64,000 bases of DNA from an uncultured Verrucomicrobiota bacterium (GCA_903848465.1 CAINGK010000070.1:50195-114194), one strand, 5' to 3'; counted from the stretch's first letter, positions 39,673-48,431 are shown. Made by a program: numbers and translations. Notes: generated by a model from the sequence alone, not told the origin.

Positions 39673-39855
39673 ATGCAATACCTGCTCACCATTCTTTTCG
39701 CTGTGGCTGTCCTGTGTGTGCAGGCGCTTCTCATCATCCTGAAACTCACCGGTGAATTCACCGCCGGCTGGGGACTCATCCTCCTGCCCTGCTGGTTCGT
39801 TTGCGCGGTGATTGTGGTCGCCCTGCTTATCTGGCTGTTCACCCTCTTCATGTAA
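39673..39855 (+). CDS. Small two-TM membrane protein
   Basis: A 60-residue, almost entirely hydrophobic protein: MQYLLTILFAVAVLCVQALL, then a short polar turn and WGLILLPCWFVCAVIVVALLIWLF. Two membrane helices are predicted. It lies 12 bases before the DUF2779 nuclease start and is likely in the same transcript. Function unknown; such tiny membrane proteins often accompany toxic or defence genes. Confidence 0.5.
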   Translation: MQYLLTILFAVAVLCVQALLIILKLTGEFTAGWGLILLPCWFVCAVIVVALLIWLFTLFM

Positions 39856-39867
39856 ACAACCACTGCC

Positions 39868-41817
39868 ATGCCCACTCCCTTCCTCACCAAAACCGACTTC
39901 AAAACCGCCTTCGACTGCCGCACTAAGCTGTATTACCGCAAGCAAGGGTATCCCACCACGCTCGATGACAACGAGTACATGAAGTTCCTCGCCAACTCGG
40001 GCTTCATGGTCGAAACCGTGGCGAAAGCCAAGTATCCTCAGGGAGTGGATTTGGTGGATGAACGCGACCCACAGCGTGCCTTCAGCCGGACGCGGGAACT
40101 TCTGATGGCAAACGACAATGCAGTGGTGTTTGAGGCCGCCGCGCTGGTTGGAAAATTTTACGCCCGGATCGACATCCTGCGCCGCGAGGGCAAAACCCTG
40201 CACCTCATTGAAGTGAAGTCGTCTTCAATCAATGCGGATGACGCGGATGAGGAAGATGACAGCGGGTCACCCTTCTTGAAGAAGAATGGAGAAGTCGCCG
40301 CCAAGTGGATGCCCTATCTCCTTGACGTGACGTTTCAGCTTCATGTGCTGAGGCTGGCATTCCCGGAGTTTGAGGTGAAGCCCTGGCTCTGTGTGGTCAA
40401 CAAAGGTTGCAAGGCCACAGTCAACGAGACACTGGCCCACTTCAGCGCCATACGGGACAACGATAAACCCAAGTCCCGTCCCAACGTCCGCTACTCGGGC
40501 GATCTTGAGCAATTGAAGGGCACGTCGATGCTAACTGAACGGAATGTGGCGAGCGAAACCAGTCTCCTCATGGACCGCGTGATGCATCGGGCCGACGAAC
40601 TGGCAGCGCTGATCGGTCCCGAGACTCAGGTTGTGCGAGTTCAGGAGTCGGTGGCCGATCTCTACAACACCTGCCGCAAATGCGAATTCCGCTTCGGAAC
40701 CGGCAAAGAGAAGACACCTCATGGCTTTGCCGAATGCTGGGGCAGCATGGCATCAGTCCAGCCGCATATTCTTGATTTGCACCGGGTGGGGCAGATCGGA
40801 ACGACCAAATTCCATGATCCCGTGCCGGATCTCATCCTCGCTGGGAAAGCCTCGTTGCTTGATCTCAAGGAAGATCAACTTGGCAACGAGGGTTCCTACA
40901 CGAAGCGCCGTCACATGCAGTGGTCGAACTCATTCGGCAAGGGCAGCGAGCATCTGCCAAAGGCACTCCAGAACGAACTCAAGAGTCACGAGGACGATCC
41001 CGGCCGGCCCTTTCATTTTCTCGACTTTGAAGCCTGTGATGTCGTCCTGCCGCATCACGCGGGTCTTCGTCCTTACGAGCGGGTCGCCTTCCAATGGAGT
41101 TGCCATACTATCGACCACCAGGACAAGCTGACTCACCAGGAATGGCTCAATACCGAACGCGATTTTCCGAACTTCACATTCGCCCGGACTTTGCGTGACT
41201 GCATCGGTGACACAGGCACGGTGTATGTGTGGTCGCCTTATGAGCAGACCACGCTCCGCAAGGTGATGGAGCAGATCGGGGAATGGATTGCCGCCGAGCA
41301 AGGCGAAGCGCTGCGCCTGTCTGGCTTCTCCGAGGTTAAGCAGCTCAACGATCTCGCTGACTGGATCGACCAGCTTCTCGGCCCCGAAAACACCAAAGGC
41401 AAACGTGACCATTCACCACGCATCCGTGACCTGCACAAGCTCGCTCTGGCACACTACTTCCATCCTGAGATGCTGGGACGCACGTCCATCAAGGCGGTGC
41501 TGCCAGCCGTATGGCGTCACTCACCGGCACTGTGGGAGCATCCATGGTTCGCCAAGTATTACCGGGCGGATGCATCCGGTCAGGTGCTCGATCCCTACAA
41601 GACCTTGCCGGAACTGCCATTGGGTGAAGAGAAAGACGATGATGAGTCTGTCAAGGAAGGCACCGGAGCCATCCGCATCTACCAGGAACTCATCTTCCTT
41701 CAGGGCCTCACCGAGGAATTCAAAAGCAATCGTAAGCAGTTGTTGCTGCAATACTGCGAGCTGGACACCGCCGCGATGGTGATGATCTGGAAGCACTGGA
41801 CAAGCCATGTGCATTGA
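39868..41817 (+). CDS. DUF2779 family nuclease
   Basis: A 649-residue protein of the DUF2779 type. The N-terminal part resembles a Cas4/RecB-like PD-(D/E)XK nuclease: TKTDFKTAFDCRTKLYYRK, ARIDILRREGKTLHLIEVKSSS (catalytic D...E-V-K) and a CRKCEFRF cysteine pair. The second half starts with HFLDFEACDVVLPHHAGLRPYERVAFQWS, similar to an RNase-H-like DEDD exonuclease site. A DUF2779 fusion of this kind is found in defence islands and next to mobile elements. It lies between a small membrane protein and an endonuclease-like gene, and is under the palindrome B region. Confidence 0.75.
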   Translation: MPTPFLTKTDFKTAFDCRTKLYYRKQGYPTTLDDNEYMKFLANSGFMVETVAKAKYPQGVDLVDERDPQRAFSRTRELLMANDNAVVFEAAALVGKFYARIDILRREGKTLHLIEVKSSSINADDADEEDDSGSPFLKKNGEVAAKWMPYLLDVTFQLHVLRLAFPEFEVKPWLCVVNKGCKATVNETLAHFSAIRDNDKPKSRPNVRYSGDLEQLKGTSMLTERNVASETSLLMDRVMHRADELAALIGPETQVVRVQESVADLYNTCRKCEFRFGTGKEKTPHGFAECWGSMASVQPHILDLHRVGQIGTTKFHDPVPDLILAGKASLLDLKEDQLGNEGSYTKRRHMQWSNSFGKGSEHLPKALQNELKSHEDDPGRPFHFLDFEACDVVLPHHAGLRPYERVAFQWSCHTIDHQDKLTHQEWLNTERDFPNFTFARTLRDCIGDTGTVYVWSPYEQTTLRKVMEQIGEWIAAEQGEALRLSGFSEVKQLNDLADWIDQLLGPENTKGKRDHSPRIRDLHKLALAHYFHPEMLGRTSIKAVLPAVWRHSPALWEHPWFAKYYRADASGQVLDPYKTLPELPLGEEKDDDESVKEGTGAIRIYQELIFLQGLTEEFKSNRKQLLLQYCELDTAAMVMIWKHWTSHVH

Positions 41818-41855
41818 TTTACATGCCAATAAGCCCATACCCAACCAAAACAACC

Positions 41856-42392
41856 ATGCATAAGCCAACCGAATTAACCGCAAATGAAACGGAAGCACTC
41901 AATAAAACGACTCAAAAGTTAAGAGCACTTCGTGATTATTTCGGATCAATGAACATCGTTGACGGCACCAAAATATTTGAGCTGAAAAAGTCGGTAGATG
42001 AGATCATCGGCATTCAAGGGAACCTTGCTAATGAAGCATCTCTCATAGCTTGCATACTGGCGCGTCAGTTTTTACAGCGGCGTTTTTGCATACCCGGCTT
42101 TGATGCTGCGGCGAAGGCTCAAGGATCTGCGGGCATGGACATTGATGTTCTGACATCGGATCGCAAACGCATTGTTGGTGAAATCAAGACTACTGTTCCT
42201 TACGAGAAGGCGAGGCGTGATCTCGGGGCCAATCAGAGGAATTCCTTCAAGGCAGACTTCGAGAAGCTACAGAACGCTCAGGCAGATCATAAGTTTTTCT
42301 TTGTTACACATCAATTCACCCATGATGTCGTCAAAGAGCGATATTCCAGTGCGCTCAAAGGTGTTGAACTTGTGCTCCTCGAAAACCCTTGA
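41856..42392 (+). CDS. PD-(D/E)XK restriction endonuclease-like protein
   Basis: A 178-residue protein with a nuclease-like core: SAGMDIDVLTSDRKRIVGEIKTT gives the D...E-x-K triad of the PD-(D/E)XK fold. The helix LANEASLIACILARQFLQRRF precedes it. I cannot assign a specific restriction family. It starts 38 bases after the DUF2779 gene, so the two are probably co-transcribed. No cognate methyltransferase is adjacent. The start was taken at ATG 41856; fourteen codons upstream in frame are less likely. Confidence 0.6.
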   Translation: MHKPTELTANETEALNKTTQKLRALRDYFGSMNIVDGTKIFELKKSVDEIIGIQGNLANEASLIACILARQFLQRRFCIPGFDAAAKAQGSAGMDIDVLTSDRKRIVGEIKTTVPYEKARRDLGANQRNSFKADFEKLQNAQADHKFFFVTHQFTHDVVKERYSSALKGVELVLLENP

Positions 42393-42420
42393 GCATCATT
42401 TGTTGCACGGACAGCGCTGT

Positions 42421-43219
42421 ATGAAAGCACACTCGCCACAATGGCTCCTGGACGCTTCCGCAGGCAGTGAGTTCCCGCTAAAAGAGGTGTTATGTGATTC
42501 GCTGTATTATCCAGCGTGCGGGACGGATGGCGATCCGGTGCAGGAGTTGCCGCGACTGGAGCAGGTGGGCGTCGTTCACGTCTTCATCTATGCGGACTAC
42601 GCCGTCGGAGAAGTGGAAGTGCTGAGGCAGCTCCATGATCCGAAACTCGGCTTCAAAGGCTACCGCGTGGCCTTCACCAGCCCCCTGCCAGAGGAGGCGG
42701 TGGCTCCACAAGGGTGGCCGCCGCTGAACGTTGGGCGTCGTGATGGCGACCCGAATTGTTATCGGAATTGCTTCAAGCCGCCCTTCATCCTGTGGGCGGT
42801 GCTGGAGCGGGATGGCTCGAAGGTGCATCGCGAACCGTGGGGGCCTGAGCGCTTCAGCCTTCTGTAAATTGGCAGGGGACGGAGTCGAAACATATCAAAA
42901 CCTCTTCAACCAAAATCACTGCCGCCCGAAGGTCATCGCGGTGATCCAGCCAGGCATTGCGTTTGGCGGTAATTGGACCGACTTCAATCGTGCAGATGCG
43001 ATTCTTTTCCGGACGTTGTGCCAGAATCCGGCTGGATTGACGGAGTTCCTTCTAGAGGGTGCGTATCGGGGACAATTGCAGCATTACAAAAATTCCTGGA
43101 GAGGCTCTGTCATCCAAAAATGGGCCACACGTCATCACGGACTACGGCTCCGGCGGCTCTCGGCTGCCATCCCACATGAATACAAAAAATTTCTCGACCT
43201 CGACCCTTGGGTGCCATGA
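42421..43219 (+). pseudogene. Frameshifted conserved gene
   Basis: The 5' part (42421-42867) reads to HREPWGPERFSLL and then stops. The frame one base further on continues directly with KLAGDGVETYQNLFNQNH up to the stop at 43219. Removing one base near 42858 (CTGTAAATTGG) would fuse them into one protein of about 265 residues. The joined product contains FGGNWTDFNRADAILFRTLCQNPAGLTEFLL. I have seen this type of protein in other bacteria but cannot name its family. Its stop codon lies inside palindrome C. Either a true frameshift or a sequence error. Confidence 0.6.
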
Positions 43220-43227
43220 TCTGGCAC
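43211..43227. promoter_or_regulatory. Palindrome site C
   Basis: GTGCCATGATCTGGCAC overlaps the stop codon of the upstream frameshifted gene and lies 22 bases before the ATG at 43250. The flanks match site A (CTTGGGTGCCA...TGGCACTYCACC). Confidence 0.7.
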
Positions 43228-43249
43228 TCACCATGTGCGAAGTTCGGGC

Positions 43250-43738
43250 ATGACACCATCCAACACCTCTGAAAACGCCCTGCTCCACGCCCGTGATCCC
43301 GAGACCATCCGCAGGCTCATCAACAATCAGCACCACCAGCACACGCCCCACGCCTTCCGGGCAGGCCATGCAGGCATGGCCGACTTCAACCGGCTGGTGC
43401 CGGTGCTGCGCTCCCTGCCAGCCGTGGAATTGGAGGAATGGATGAAGCTCATTGATGCGATGTGCAGCAGCCACGTGGGCTGCCTGCCGTGCAGCTCGAA
43501 AATCCTGGTGTACTCGTATCTGATCACCAAGGACATTCTGCAAAAGCGCAGCGCCCATTACAAACGGCTCTACGAGCAGCGCATCCAGCGCCACACCCCG
43601 CCAGAGGGCAGGAACTACTTGGTGGAGGTCATCAATTCCTTGAAACAAGCCCCCGAGGGGCCTGAAGCACGTGCCCACAAGATCCAATGGTTGATCACAC
43701 TCGAAGACCTGCTCGCTCATCAGCAACGCGGAGGATGA
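43250..43738 (+). CDS. Hypothetical protein
   Basis: A 162-residue mainly helical protein of unknown function. It contains RDPETIRRLINNQHHQHTP, a cysteine-bearing segment MCSSHVGCLPCSSKILVYSY, which might bind a metal, and QRIQRHTPPEGRNYLVEV. No domain I can name is visible. It starts 22 bases after palindrome C and lies 45 bases before the ParA-like gene, probably in one operon with it. An in-frame GTG at 43235 would add five residues. Confidence 0.55.
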   Translation: MTPSNTSENALLHARDPETIRRLINNQHHQHTPHAFRAGHAGMADFNRLVPVLRSLPAVELEEWMKLIDAMCSSHVGCLPCSSKILVYSYLITKDILQKRSAHYKRLYEQRIQRHTPPEGRNYLVEVINSLKQAPEGPEARAHKIQWLITLEDLLAHQQRGG

Positions 43739-43783
43739 GCAAACCCACCACCACCCAGAACGATCAACCAGCATTTTCCAACC

Positions 43784-44581
43784 ATGCGCATCATTGCCGT
43801 TTTCAGCCCCCTTGGAGGCGTGGGGAAAACCACCCTCGCCGTCAATCTCGCCGCCAGTTTGGCCGAAAAGGGGACTCGTGTCCTCCTCGTTGATCTGGAT
43901 GCCCAGTCCAGCGCCACCACAGCTTTGGGGCTTGCCACGGAACCCGGAGGCAGCCTGTATTCGGCGCTGGTGAACGGCACGTCACCCAGAGGGGTCATCC
44001 GCAGCACACGATTGCCGAACCTGTTCGTCATTCGCTCTCACTATGAGCTTGCTAGCGTGGATGTTTGCCTCGTCCAGCGCGGTCAACACCTGACCCGGCT
44101 GCGTGAGGTCATGGCGGAGTTGTGTGTGCTCCCGGACTTTGATTGCATCTTCTTGGACTGTTCACCCTCTATGGGCGTCATGACGAGCGCCGCCATGGCT
44201 GTGGCGGATGAATTGCTCGTCCCGCTCCAGCCGGGATTTATGATGTTGCCTGCTGTGAGCTGTTTGCTAGGCCAGATGCAGCAGGTCATTGAGAGTGGGG
44301 TCAATCCGGGGCTGCATGTGGGAGGCTTTGTGATTAACAGGTTCAATGGCGATGCGGGTCAGCTCAAAGAAATTGCCCATGAATTGCATGCCCTCGCACA
44401 ACCTTACGTCTCCGGCAATGTGGCCTACCCCACGGCGATTCCCGAATCCACCGCTCTGGCCGAGGCTCCCAGCTACGGTCAGACCATTGTCGAGTACGAT
44501 CCTCAGGGATGTGGAGCCGAGGCTTATCGCGCTTTGGCAAAGGAGTTTCTTGAACGGCATTTGATTAAAACCACTGCTTGA
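43784..44581 (+). CDS. ParA/MinD-type ATPase with altered Walker A
   Basis: A 265-residue deviant-Walker ATPase of the ParA/Soj group: FSPLGGVGKTTLAVNLAASLAEKG, VLLVDLDAQSSATTALG, DCIFLDCSPSMGVMTSAAM and LVPLQPGFMMLPAVS. The normal signature lysine of KGGxGKT is replaced by Leu10, while the P-loop Lys15 is present. That lysine normally acts across the dimer in hydrolysis, so the protein may bind but hydrolyse ATP poorly. No ParB gene is adjacent, which suggests a role other than plasmid partition. Confidence 0.85.
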   Translation: MRIIAVFSPLGGVGKTTLAVNLAASLAEKGTRVLLVDLDAQSSATTALGLATEPGGSLYSALVNGTSPRGVIRSTRLPNLFVIRSHYELASVDVCLVQRGQHLTRLREVMAELCVLPDFDCIFLDCSPSMGVMTSAAMAVADELLVPLQPGFMMLPAVSCLLGQMQQVIESGVNPGLHVGGFVINRFNGDAGQLKEIAHELHALAQPYVSGNVAYPTAIPESTALAEAPSYGQTIVEYDPQGCGAEAYRALAKEFLERHLIKTTA

Positions 44582-44764
44582 ACGACACCTCATTTTGAAC
44601 AGCGGGCGTGCAAAATGCATCCTGCAGCAGGAACCATGCTTCTCGTTTCAAATGACGGGACTGTGGAAGAGCGGTCCTGATTGTGGCACGCATTTACAAT
44701 TCCAGATGTGCTCCTAAACGAAGCGCCCTTCACTAATGTTTGTAATGTTTAACAGCAGAGAAGG
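44582..44764. other. Intergenic region before palindrome D
   Basis: About 180 bases between the ParA-like gene and site D with no credible coding frame or strong terminator that I can see. Together with 44782-45011 it makes up a roughly 430-base stretch whose main feature is palindrome D and a possible broken 5' gene part. Confidence 0.4.
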
Positions 44765-44781
44765 GTGCCAAGATCTGGCAC
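44765..44781. promoter_or_regulatory. Palindrome site D
   Basis: GTGCCAAGATCTGGCAC in the flank GGGTGCCA...TGGCACTCA. It lies 22 bases upstream of an ATG at 44804 that has an AAGGTGG-type ribosome-binding sequence, the same distance as seen at site C. Confidence 0.7.
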
Positions 44782-45011
44782 TCATGGGTTGGTAAGGTGG
44801 TGAATGACATCATCCGAATCCACCCAGACAGATCCCACCCGCCCGTCCAGTTCAGACGACACCTTCTGCGGGGTCGATTCCCCCACGGCCATCGTTTGCG
44901 AAGAACTGCACCGGCAGAAAGTGCGGACTTTTGCATGTGGCCGGGCTGGCCGGTATCACAGAGGGTGTCGCTCCGCTTCTTCGTGACATCTACTACCACA
45001 CATCTCCTGCC

Positions 45012-45434
45012 ATGGAATCGCTTCACCTGACCACACCGCCGGAGTCAGTGCGCCCCGACCAGCGCTACTGGCTCCGTGCTGACGGCGCAGCGTTCGAGGT
45101 GAGCGATCACTTGCAAAGCGCTCAGTACGTCCAAGCCGCATCCGATGAATCGGACCGGCCAATCCCTTGGGGTTACGCAGACATGTTTCGGCATGGCTGG
45201 ATGCGTATTCACGTCGAAAACAACCGCATCTGGGCCGACGGCGCAGCAGGATACGCCGCCACACCGCAGCAGCAGCAATGGCTCGCAGCCGCCAGGTCAG
45301 CAATCTCGGGTGAAGCCGGAGCCCCAACCGTGCTCAGTGCCATCGAACAGGCCCATGAAGTCGGTGCCACCACCGGCCCGCAAACCGAACCCACACGCTC
45401 TTTTCTCCAGAAAATCGGCTTCAAGAGGTCTTGA
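45012..45434 (+). CDS. Hypothetical protein, perhaps the 3' part of a frameshifted gene
   Basis: A 140-residue protein: PDQRYWLRADGAAFEVSDHL, GWMRIHVENNRIWADGAAGY, then a helical C-terminus ending PTRSFLQKIGFKRS. Function unknown. The frame stays open upstream to 44931 without an ATG and looks coding (HVAGLAGITEGVAPLLRD). A frame from ATG 44804, directly after palindrome D, runs into it; removing one T from the TTTT run at 44929-44932 would join both into a protein of about 209 residues. So either it is an intact short gene or the end of a frameshifted longer one. Confidence 0.5.
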   Translation: MESLHLTTPPESVRPDQRYWLRADGAAFEVSDHLQSAQYVQAASDESDRPIPWGYADMFRHGWMRIHVENNRIWADGAAGYAATPQQQQWLAAARSAISGEAGAPTVLSAIEQAHEVGATTGPQTEPTRSFLQKIGFKRS

Positions 45435-45463
45435 GCCGCAACAATCCATAACCAGCCATCCTT

Positions 45464-46258
45464 ATGTTCCCAAACCTTGAACGTCGAGAACTCCTTGGCA
45501 CCGCCCTCAACCTGATCCCAGGCTTTCACATCCTGAAAGGTCTGCCTGCGCATGAGCCTGTGCAACAAGCCCCGGATACAACGGAAGATTCTAGCGCTGC
45601 GGACCTGCTGATAATGGCGAACACCGAGAACTGGTTCGCCAGACACGCCGAACACTGCCTCAAGCGCATCACCTGGAACGGTCCGTTCTCGAATTGGTCT
45701 GAGCAACTCCATCAACACCTCGACCGTTTTGCGGAGGCCGCTGTTGGCGCAGATGGCGGTCCGGGATTGTGGATCTCTCGTGCCCAAATGGACTCCCTGA
45801 GCTGGCAGACTCGGGCTTCCTCCGGCACAGCACCTTGCCAGACACGCTTGTTTGTCGCCACGATGTTCCTCATCAACTGGACCGTCTCATGCCGTGATGC
45901 CTCCGATCAAAGCGGCAGCACTGACTTTTCGGCGGCACTGAAATCGAAACATCCGGCGCTGCATGAAGCCCTGGCTGCCGCGCTACGGGTGTTGAATATC
46001 GACGAGGTGTTGGGGATGGTGGATACATGCTCGGAAATGCCAGATTTCAGCGGCGATGAGCAAACGGGGCACCGCGAATATTTGTACGTCACCGCTCCCA
46101 GGATCAGGGAGTACATTTGTTCGCTCCTAAACGATGTCTTCGCAAATCAAGGACGCAGGTGGTCGATGAAAGCAGCAAAGGATTTAGCAATTTTGCACGA
46201 ACGCAGGGTCTGGCACGCGTGTGCTTTGAGGCGCGCAAAGAGACTTGCCACTTCATGA
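45464..46258 (+). CDS. Hypothetical protein
   Basis: A 264-residue protein without a recognised domain. It is predicted mostly helical, with WFARHAEHCLKRITWNG, TRLFVATMFLINWTVSC and a C-terminal module HEALAAALRVLNIDEVLGMVD followed by APRIREYICSLLND. That last module is repeated, in damaged form, directly downstream (46245-46440). It lies 29 bases after the preceding hypothetical gene. Function unknown. Confidence 0.5.
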   Translation: MFPNLERRELLGTALNLIPGFHILKGLPAHEPVQQAPDTTEDSSAADLLIMANTENWFARHAEHCLKRITWNGPFSNWSEQLHQHLDRFAEAAVGADGGPGLWISRAQMDSLSWQTRASSGTAPCQTRLFVATMFLINWTVSCRDASDQSGSTDFSAALKSKHPALHEALAAALRVLNIDEVLGMVDTCSEMPDFSGDEQTGHREYLYVTAPRIREYICSLLNDVFANQGRRWSMKAAKDLAILHERRVWHACALRRAKRLATS

Positions 46259-46440
46259 GTCCCTGTTTGCCGCGCTACGAGTGTTGAATATCGACGAGGT
46301 GTTAAAATTCATGGATGACTACCCGGAGATAGCAGATTTCAGAGTCGATGATCCTGAACTGCTCCGAGATCATGTGATGATTCATGGCTCCCGCAATCAA
46401 AGATCGCATTCTCTCTCTGCTTCAGGTGAGCACCTCAAGC
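46245..46440 (+). pseudogene. Partial, damaged copy of the end of the upstream gene
   Basis: The segment HESLFAALRVLNIDEVLKFMDDYPEIADF matches HEALAAALRVLNIDEVLGMVDTCSEMPDF of the gene at 45464, about 290 bases away. Further on the similarity continues in another frame (APAIKDRILSLLQ against APRIREYICSLLN), so the copy has a frameshift. It is a remnant of a tandem duplication, or of recombination with a related gene. Confidence 0.6.
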
Positions 46441-46549
46441 AACGAAGCCACCGCTTGATCCACCATCTCGGGGGTCCATAAACAATGCAGAGTGTCAGGA
46501 GTGGCCGGGCATTATGAAGTCCATCAAATGAGAAATCTTCAACCCAGAG

Positions 46550-47281
46550 CTATTGCCCGAAGAACAGACGATGGGCATACTTGCCCGGCAAATCTGCCGC
46601 TATGATGGCTTTCTGTGCTGAAGGGATGTCATACGGAATCCTACGCCACCAAACGTCCTGCTCGGCGCGGCGGTAAACCACATAGCAGGCACGCTCATCC
46701 TTGTCGCGTGGTTGCCCCACCGAGCCAACATTGACCACTTGCTTGCTGGTGGGGCGGACGGATTCCAGGCTGGTAATGCCAACGGCGCGGTCCTCGCCCT
46801 CGACGAACATTTTTGGCTGGTGTGAGTGGCCGATGAAACAGAGGGGCTTTAGCTGGTGGGCGAAATGCAGTGCGGCGGCAGATGGTTCCAAAACATAGCC
46901 CCACTCCTCAGGCCGATGCAGCGACGCATGAACCACCTCATAGTCTTTACCTTGCCAGGTCAACGGCAGCGCACCAAGCCAAGTTCGTTGTTCAGGTGTG
47001 AGCATGCTCCGCGTCCACCGAATGACCTCCGCTGTTTCGTCACTCACGTTCGATGGATCCTCATCGGCAGCGACATAGGCGTCATGGTTGCCTTGAATGA
47101 CCACATGAAAATTCTTTGCCAGCAGCAGTTCAATGCATTCAGACGGTTGTGCACCATAACCCACCATGTCGCCCAGACACACCCGCTCTTGGATGCCTTG
47201 CTGTTCGATGTCGTCGATGACCGCCTGCAAGGCTGGCAGGTTGCCATGAATGTCACTGATGATGGCAACGGGGGCATTCAT
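46550..47281 (-). CDS. Metallophosphoesterase (calcineurin-like)
   Basis: A 243-residue phosphoesterase with all the usual metal-site motifs: SDIHGNLPALQAV, CLGDMVGYGAQP, VVIQGNHDAYVA, EVVHASLHRPEEWGY and FIGHSHQP. This pattern is close to PrpE/YfcE-like phosphodiesterases or diadenosine-tetraphosphatase-type enzymes. The substrate is unknown. Its start overlaps the stop of a tiny upstream gene by four bases. It is on the opposite strand to the other genes of this part and may be an independent unit carried in the island. Confidence 0.85.
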   Translation of the reverse strand: MNAPVAIISDIHGNLPALQAVIDDIEQQGIQERVCLGDMVGYGAQPSECIELLLAKNFHVVIQGNHDAYVAADEDPSNVSDETAEVIRWTRSMLTPEQRTWLGALPLTWQGKDYEVVHASLHRPEEWGYVLEPSAAALHFAHQLKPLCFIGHSHQPKMFVEGEDRAVGITSLESVRPTSKQVVNVGSVGQPRDKDERACYVVYRRAEQDVWWRRIPYDIPSAQKAIIAADLPGKYAHRLFFGQ

Positions 47282-47436
47282 GATTCAACAACCTCGACCA
47301 AGGCATCCAGGCGTTCCTCGATCTCGCCCGTCAGCGCATCCAGCAGCTCGTGCTGTTCTTCCTGCGTGAGTGTTGGCAGGACATGATCAAGCAGGGTTGT
47401 GGTGGAATGGATAAATTCGCGGGCGTTTCGTTTCAT
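47278..47436 (-). CDS. Small helical protein coupled to the phosphoesterase
   Basis: A 52-residue frame starting at 47436: MKRNAREFIHSTTTLLDHVL, then LTQEEQHELLDALTGEIEERLDALVE. It is acidic and helical. The stop overlaps the phosphoesterase start (ATGA), which is good evidence for a real, translationally coupled gene. Function unknown; the arrangement resembles small antitoxin-like or regulatory partners, but this is speculation. Confidence 0.5.
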   Translation of the reverse strand: MKRNAREFIHSTTTLLDHVLPTLTQEEQHELLDALTGEIEERLDALVEVVES

Positions 47437-47696
47437 GGGGTAATGCACACGATCTTATTACATGGGGTCGGACATTTATGGGGATAGTTGGCACTGTCGT
47501 GAAAGAGCTCCGCGATGGCGACCGAGTCATCCCCTTTCATGGGCAGCCCATTGAAGCTCTTTGGCTACTTCCGCATGACAAATGCATGACAAAAAGTTTC
47601 ACACCTGTGCATTTCCATGCTATAAGCTTTGCCACGTGCATGAACAAACATGCACACAATCAACACATTACGAACCACCACGAAAAGTGGGGCCTC

Positions 47697-48431
47697 ATGG
47701 AGCATCATCTCAAGGTGCTCAAGCTGCCCACCTTCGTGCGTGATTATGCCAGTGTGGCAGCCGCCTGTGCGCAGGAGCGCTGTGACTATCCTGCCTATCT
47801 GCTGCGGCTGACTGAACGCGAGTTGATTGAACGGGAGCGCAAAGCTGCGGAGAGGCGCATCAAGGATGCACGCTTCCCGGTGATCAAAACCATCGGGAGC
47901 TTCGACTTCAAAGCCCAGGCCTCGATCAATGAGCCTCTGGTGCGTGAACTCCTGGTGGGCGAATACATCACACGCCGGGAGAACGTGCTCTTGGTGGGCA
48001 ACCCGGGAACCGGCAAGACGCATCTGGCCACTGCGCTGGGACACATGGCCTGCGCGCAAGGGCGCAGAGTCCGGTTCATGACCACCAGCGGGTTGGTGAC
48101 ACAACTGCTGGAGGCGCGTGAAGACCGCAGTCTGCGGCGGCTGCTCAAGCAGATGGAACGCATCGAACTGCTGATCCTTGATGAGCTTGGCTACGTGCCG
48201 TTCTCCAAGGCTGGGGCGGAGTTGCTCTTCGATGTCATCAGTCGTGCGTATGAGCGCACCAGCGTGATCATCACCACGAACCTGCCGTTTGAAAACTGGA
48301 CGGAGGTGCTTGGCAGCGAACGGCTCACCGGAGCGATGCTCGACCGGCTCACGCACCGGGTGCACATCATGGAGGCCAATGGTGAGAGTTACCGGCTCAA
48401 GGACGCCAAAGCACGACTCAAACGCAGGTGA
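47697..48431 (+). CDS. istB: IstB-like ATPase of an IS21 family element
   Basis: A 244-residue AAA+ helper of IS21-type transposition, which loads the transposase IstA onto target DNA. The N-terminal helical part MEHHLKVLKLPTFVRDYASV is followed by the P-loop LLVGNPGTGKTHLATALG, the Walker B ELLILDELGYVPFSKAGAELLF, and ITTNLPFENWTEVLGSERLTGAMLDRLTHR. All are typical. No istA gene lies upstream, so the element cannot move alone. I prefer ATG 47697; ATG 47640 would give a longer N-terminus and lies within a GTGCATG/CATGCAC inverted repeat. Confidence 0.9.
   Translation: MEHHLKVLKLPTFVRDYASVAAACAQERCDYPAYLLRLTERELIERERKAAERRIKDARFPVIKTIGSFDFKAQASINEPLVRELLVGEYITRRENVLLVGNPGTGKTHLATALGHMACAQGRRVRFMTTSGLVTQLLEAREDRSLRRLLKQMERIELLILDELGYVPFSKAGAELLFDVISRAYERTSVIITTNLPFENWTEVLGSERLTGAMLDRLTHRVHIMEANGESYRLKDAKARLKRR

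Noticed and set aside
43784..44581. Plasmid partition locus
   Set aside because: Only a ParA-like gene is present, with an altered Walker A, and there is no ParB gene or parS-like repeat nearby.
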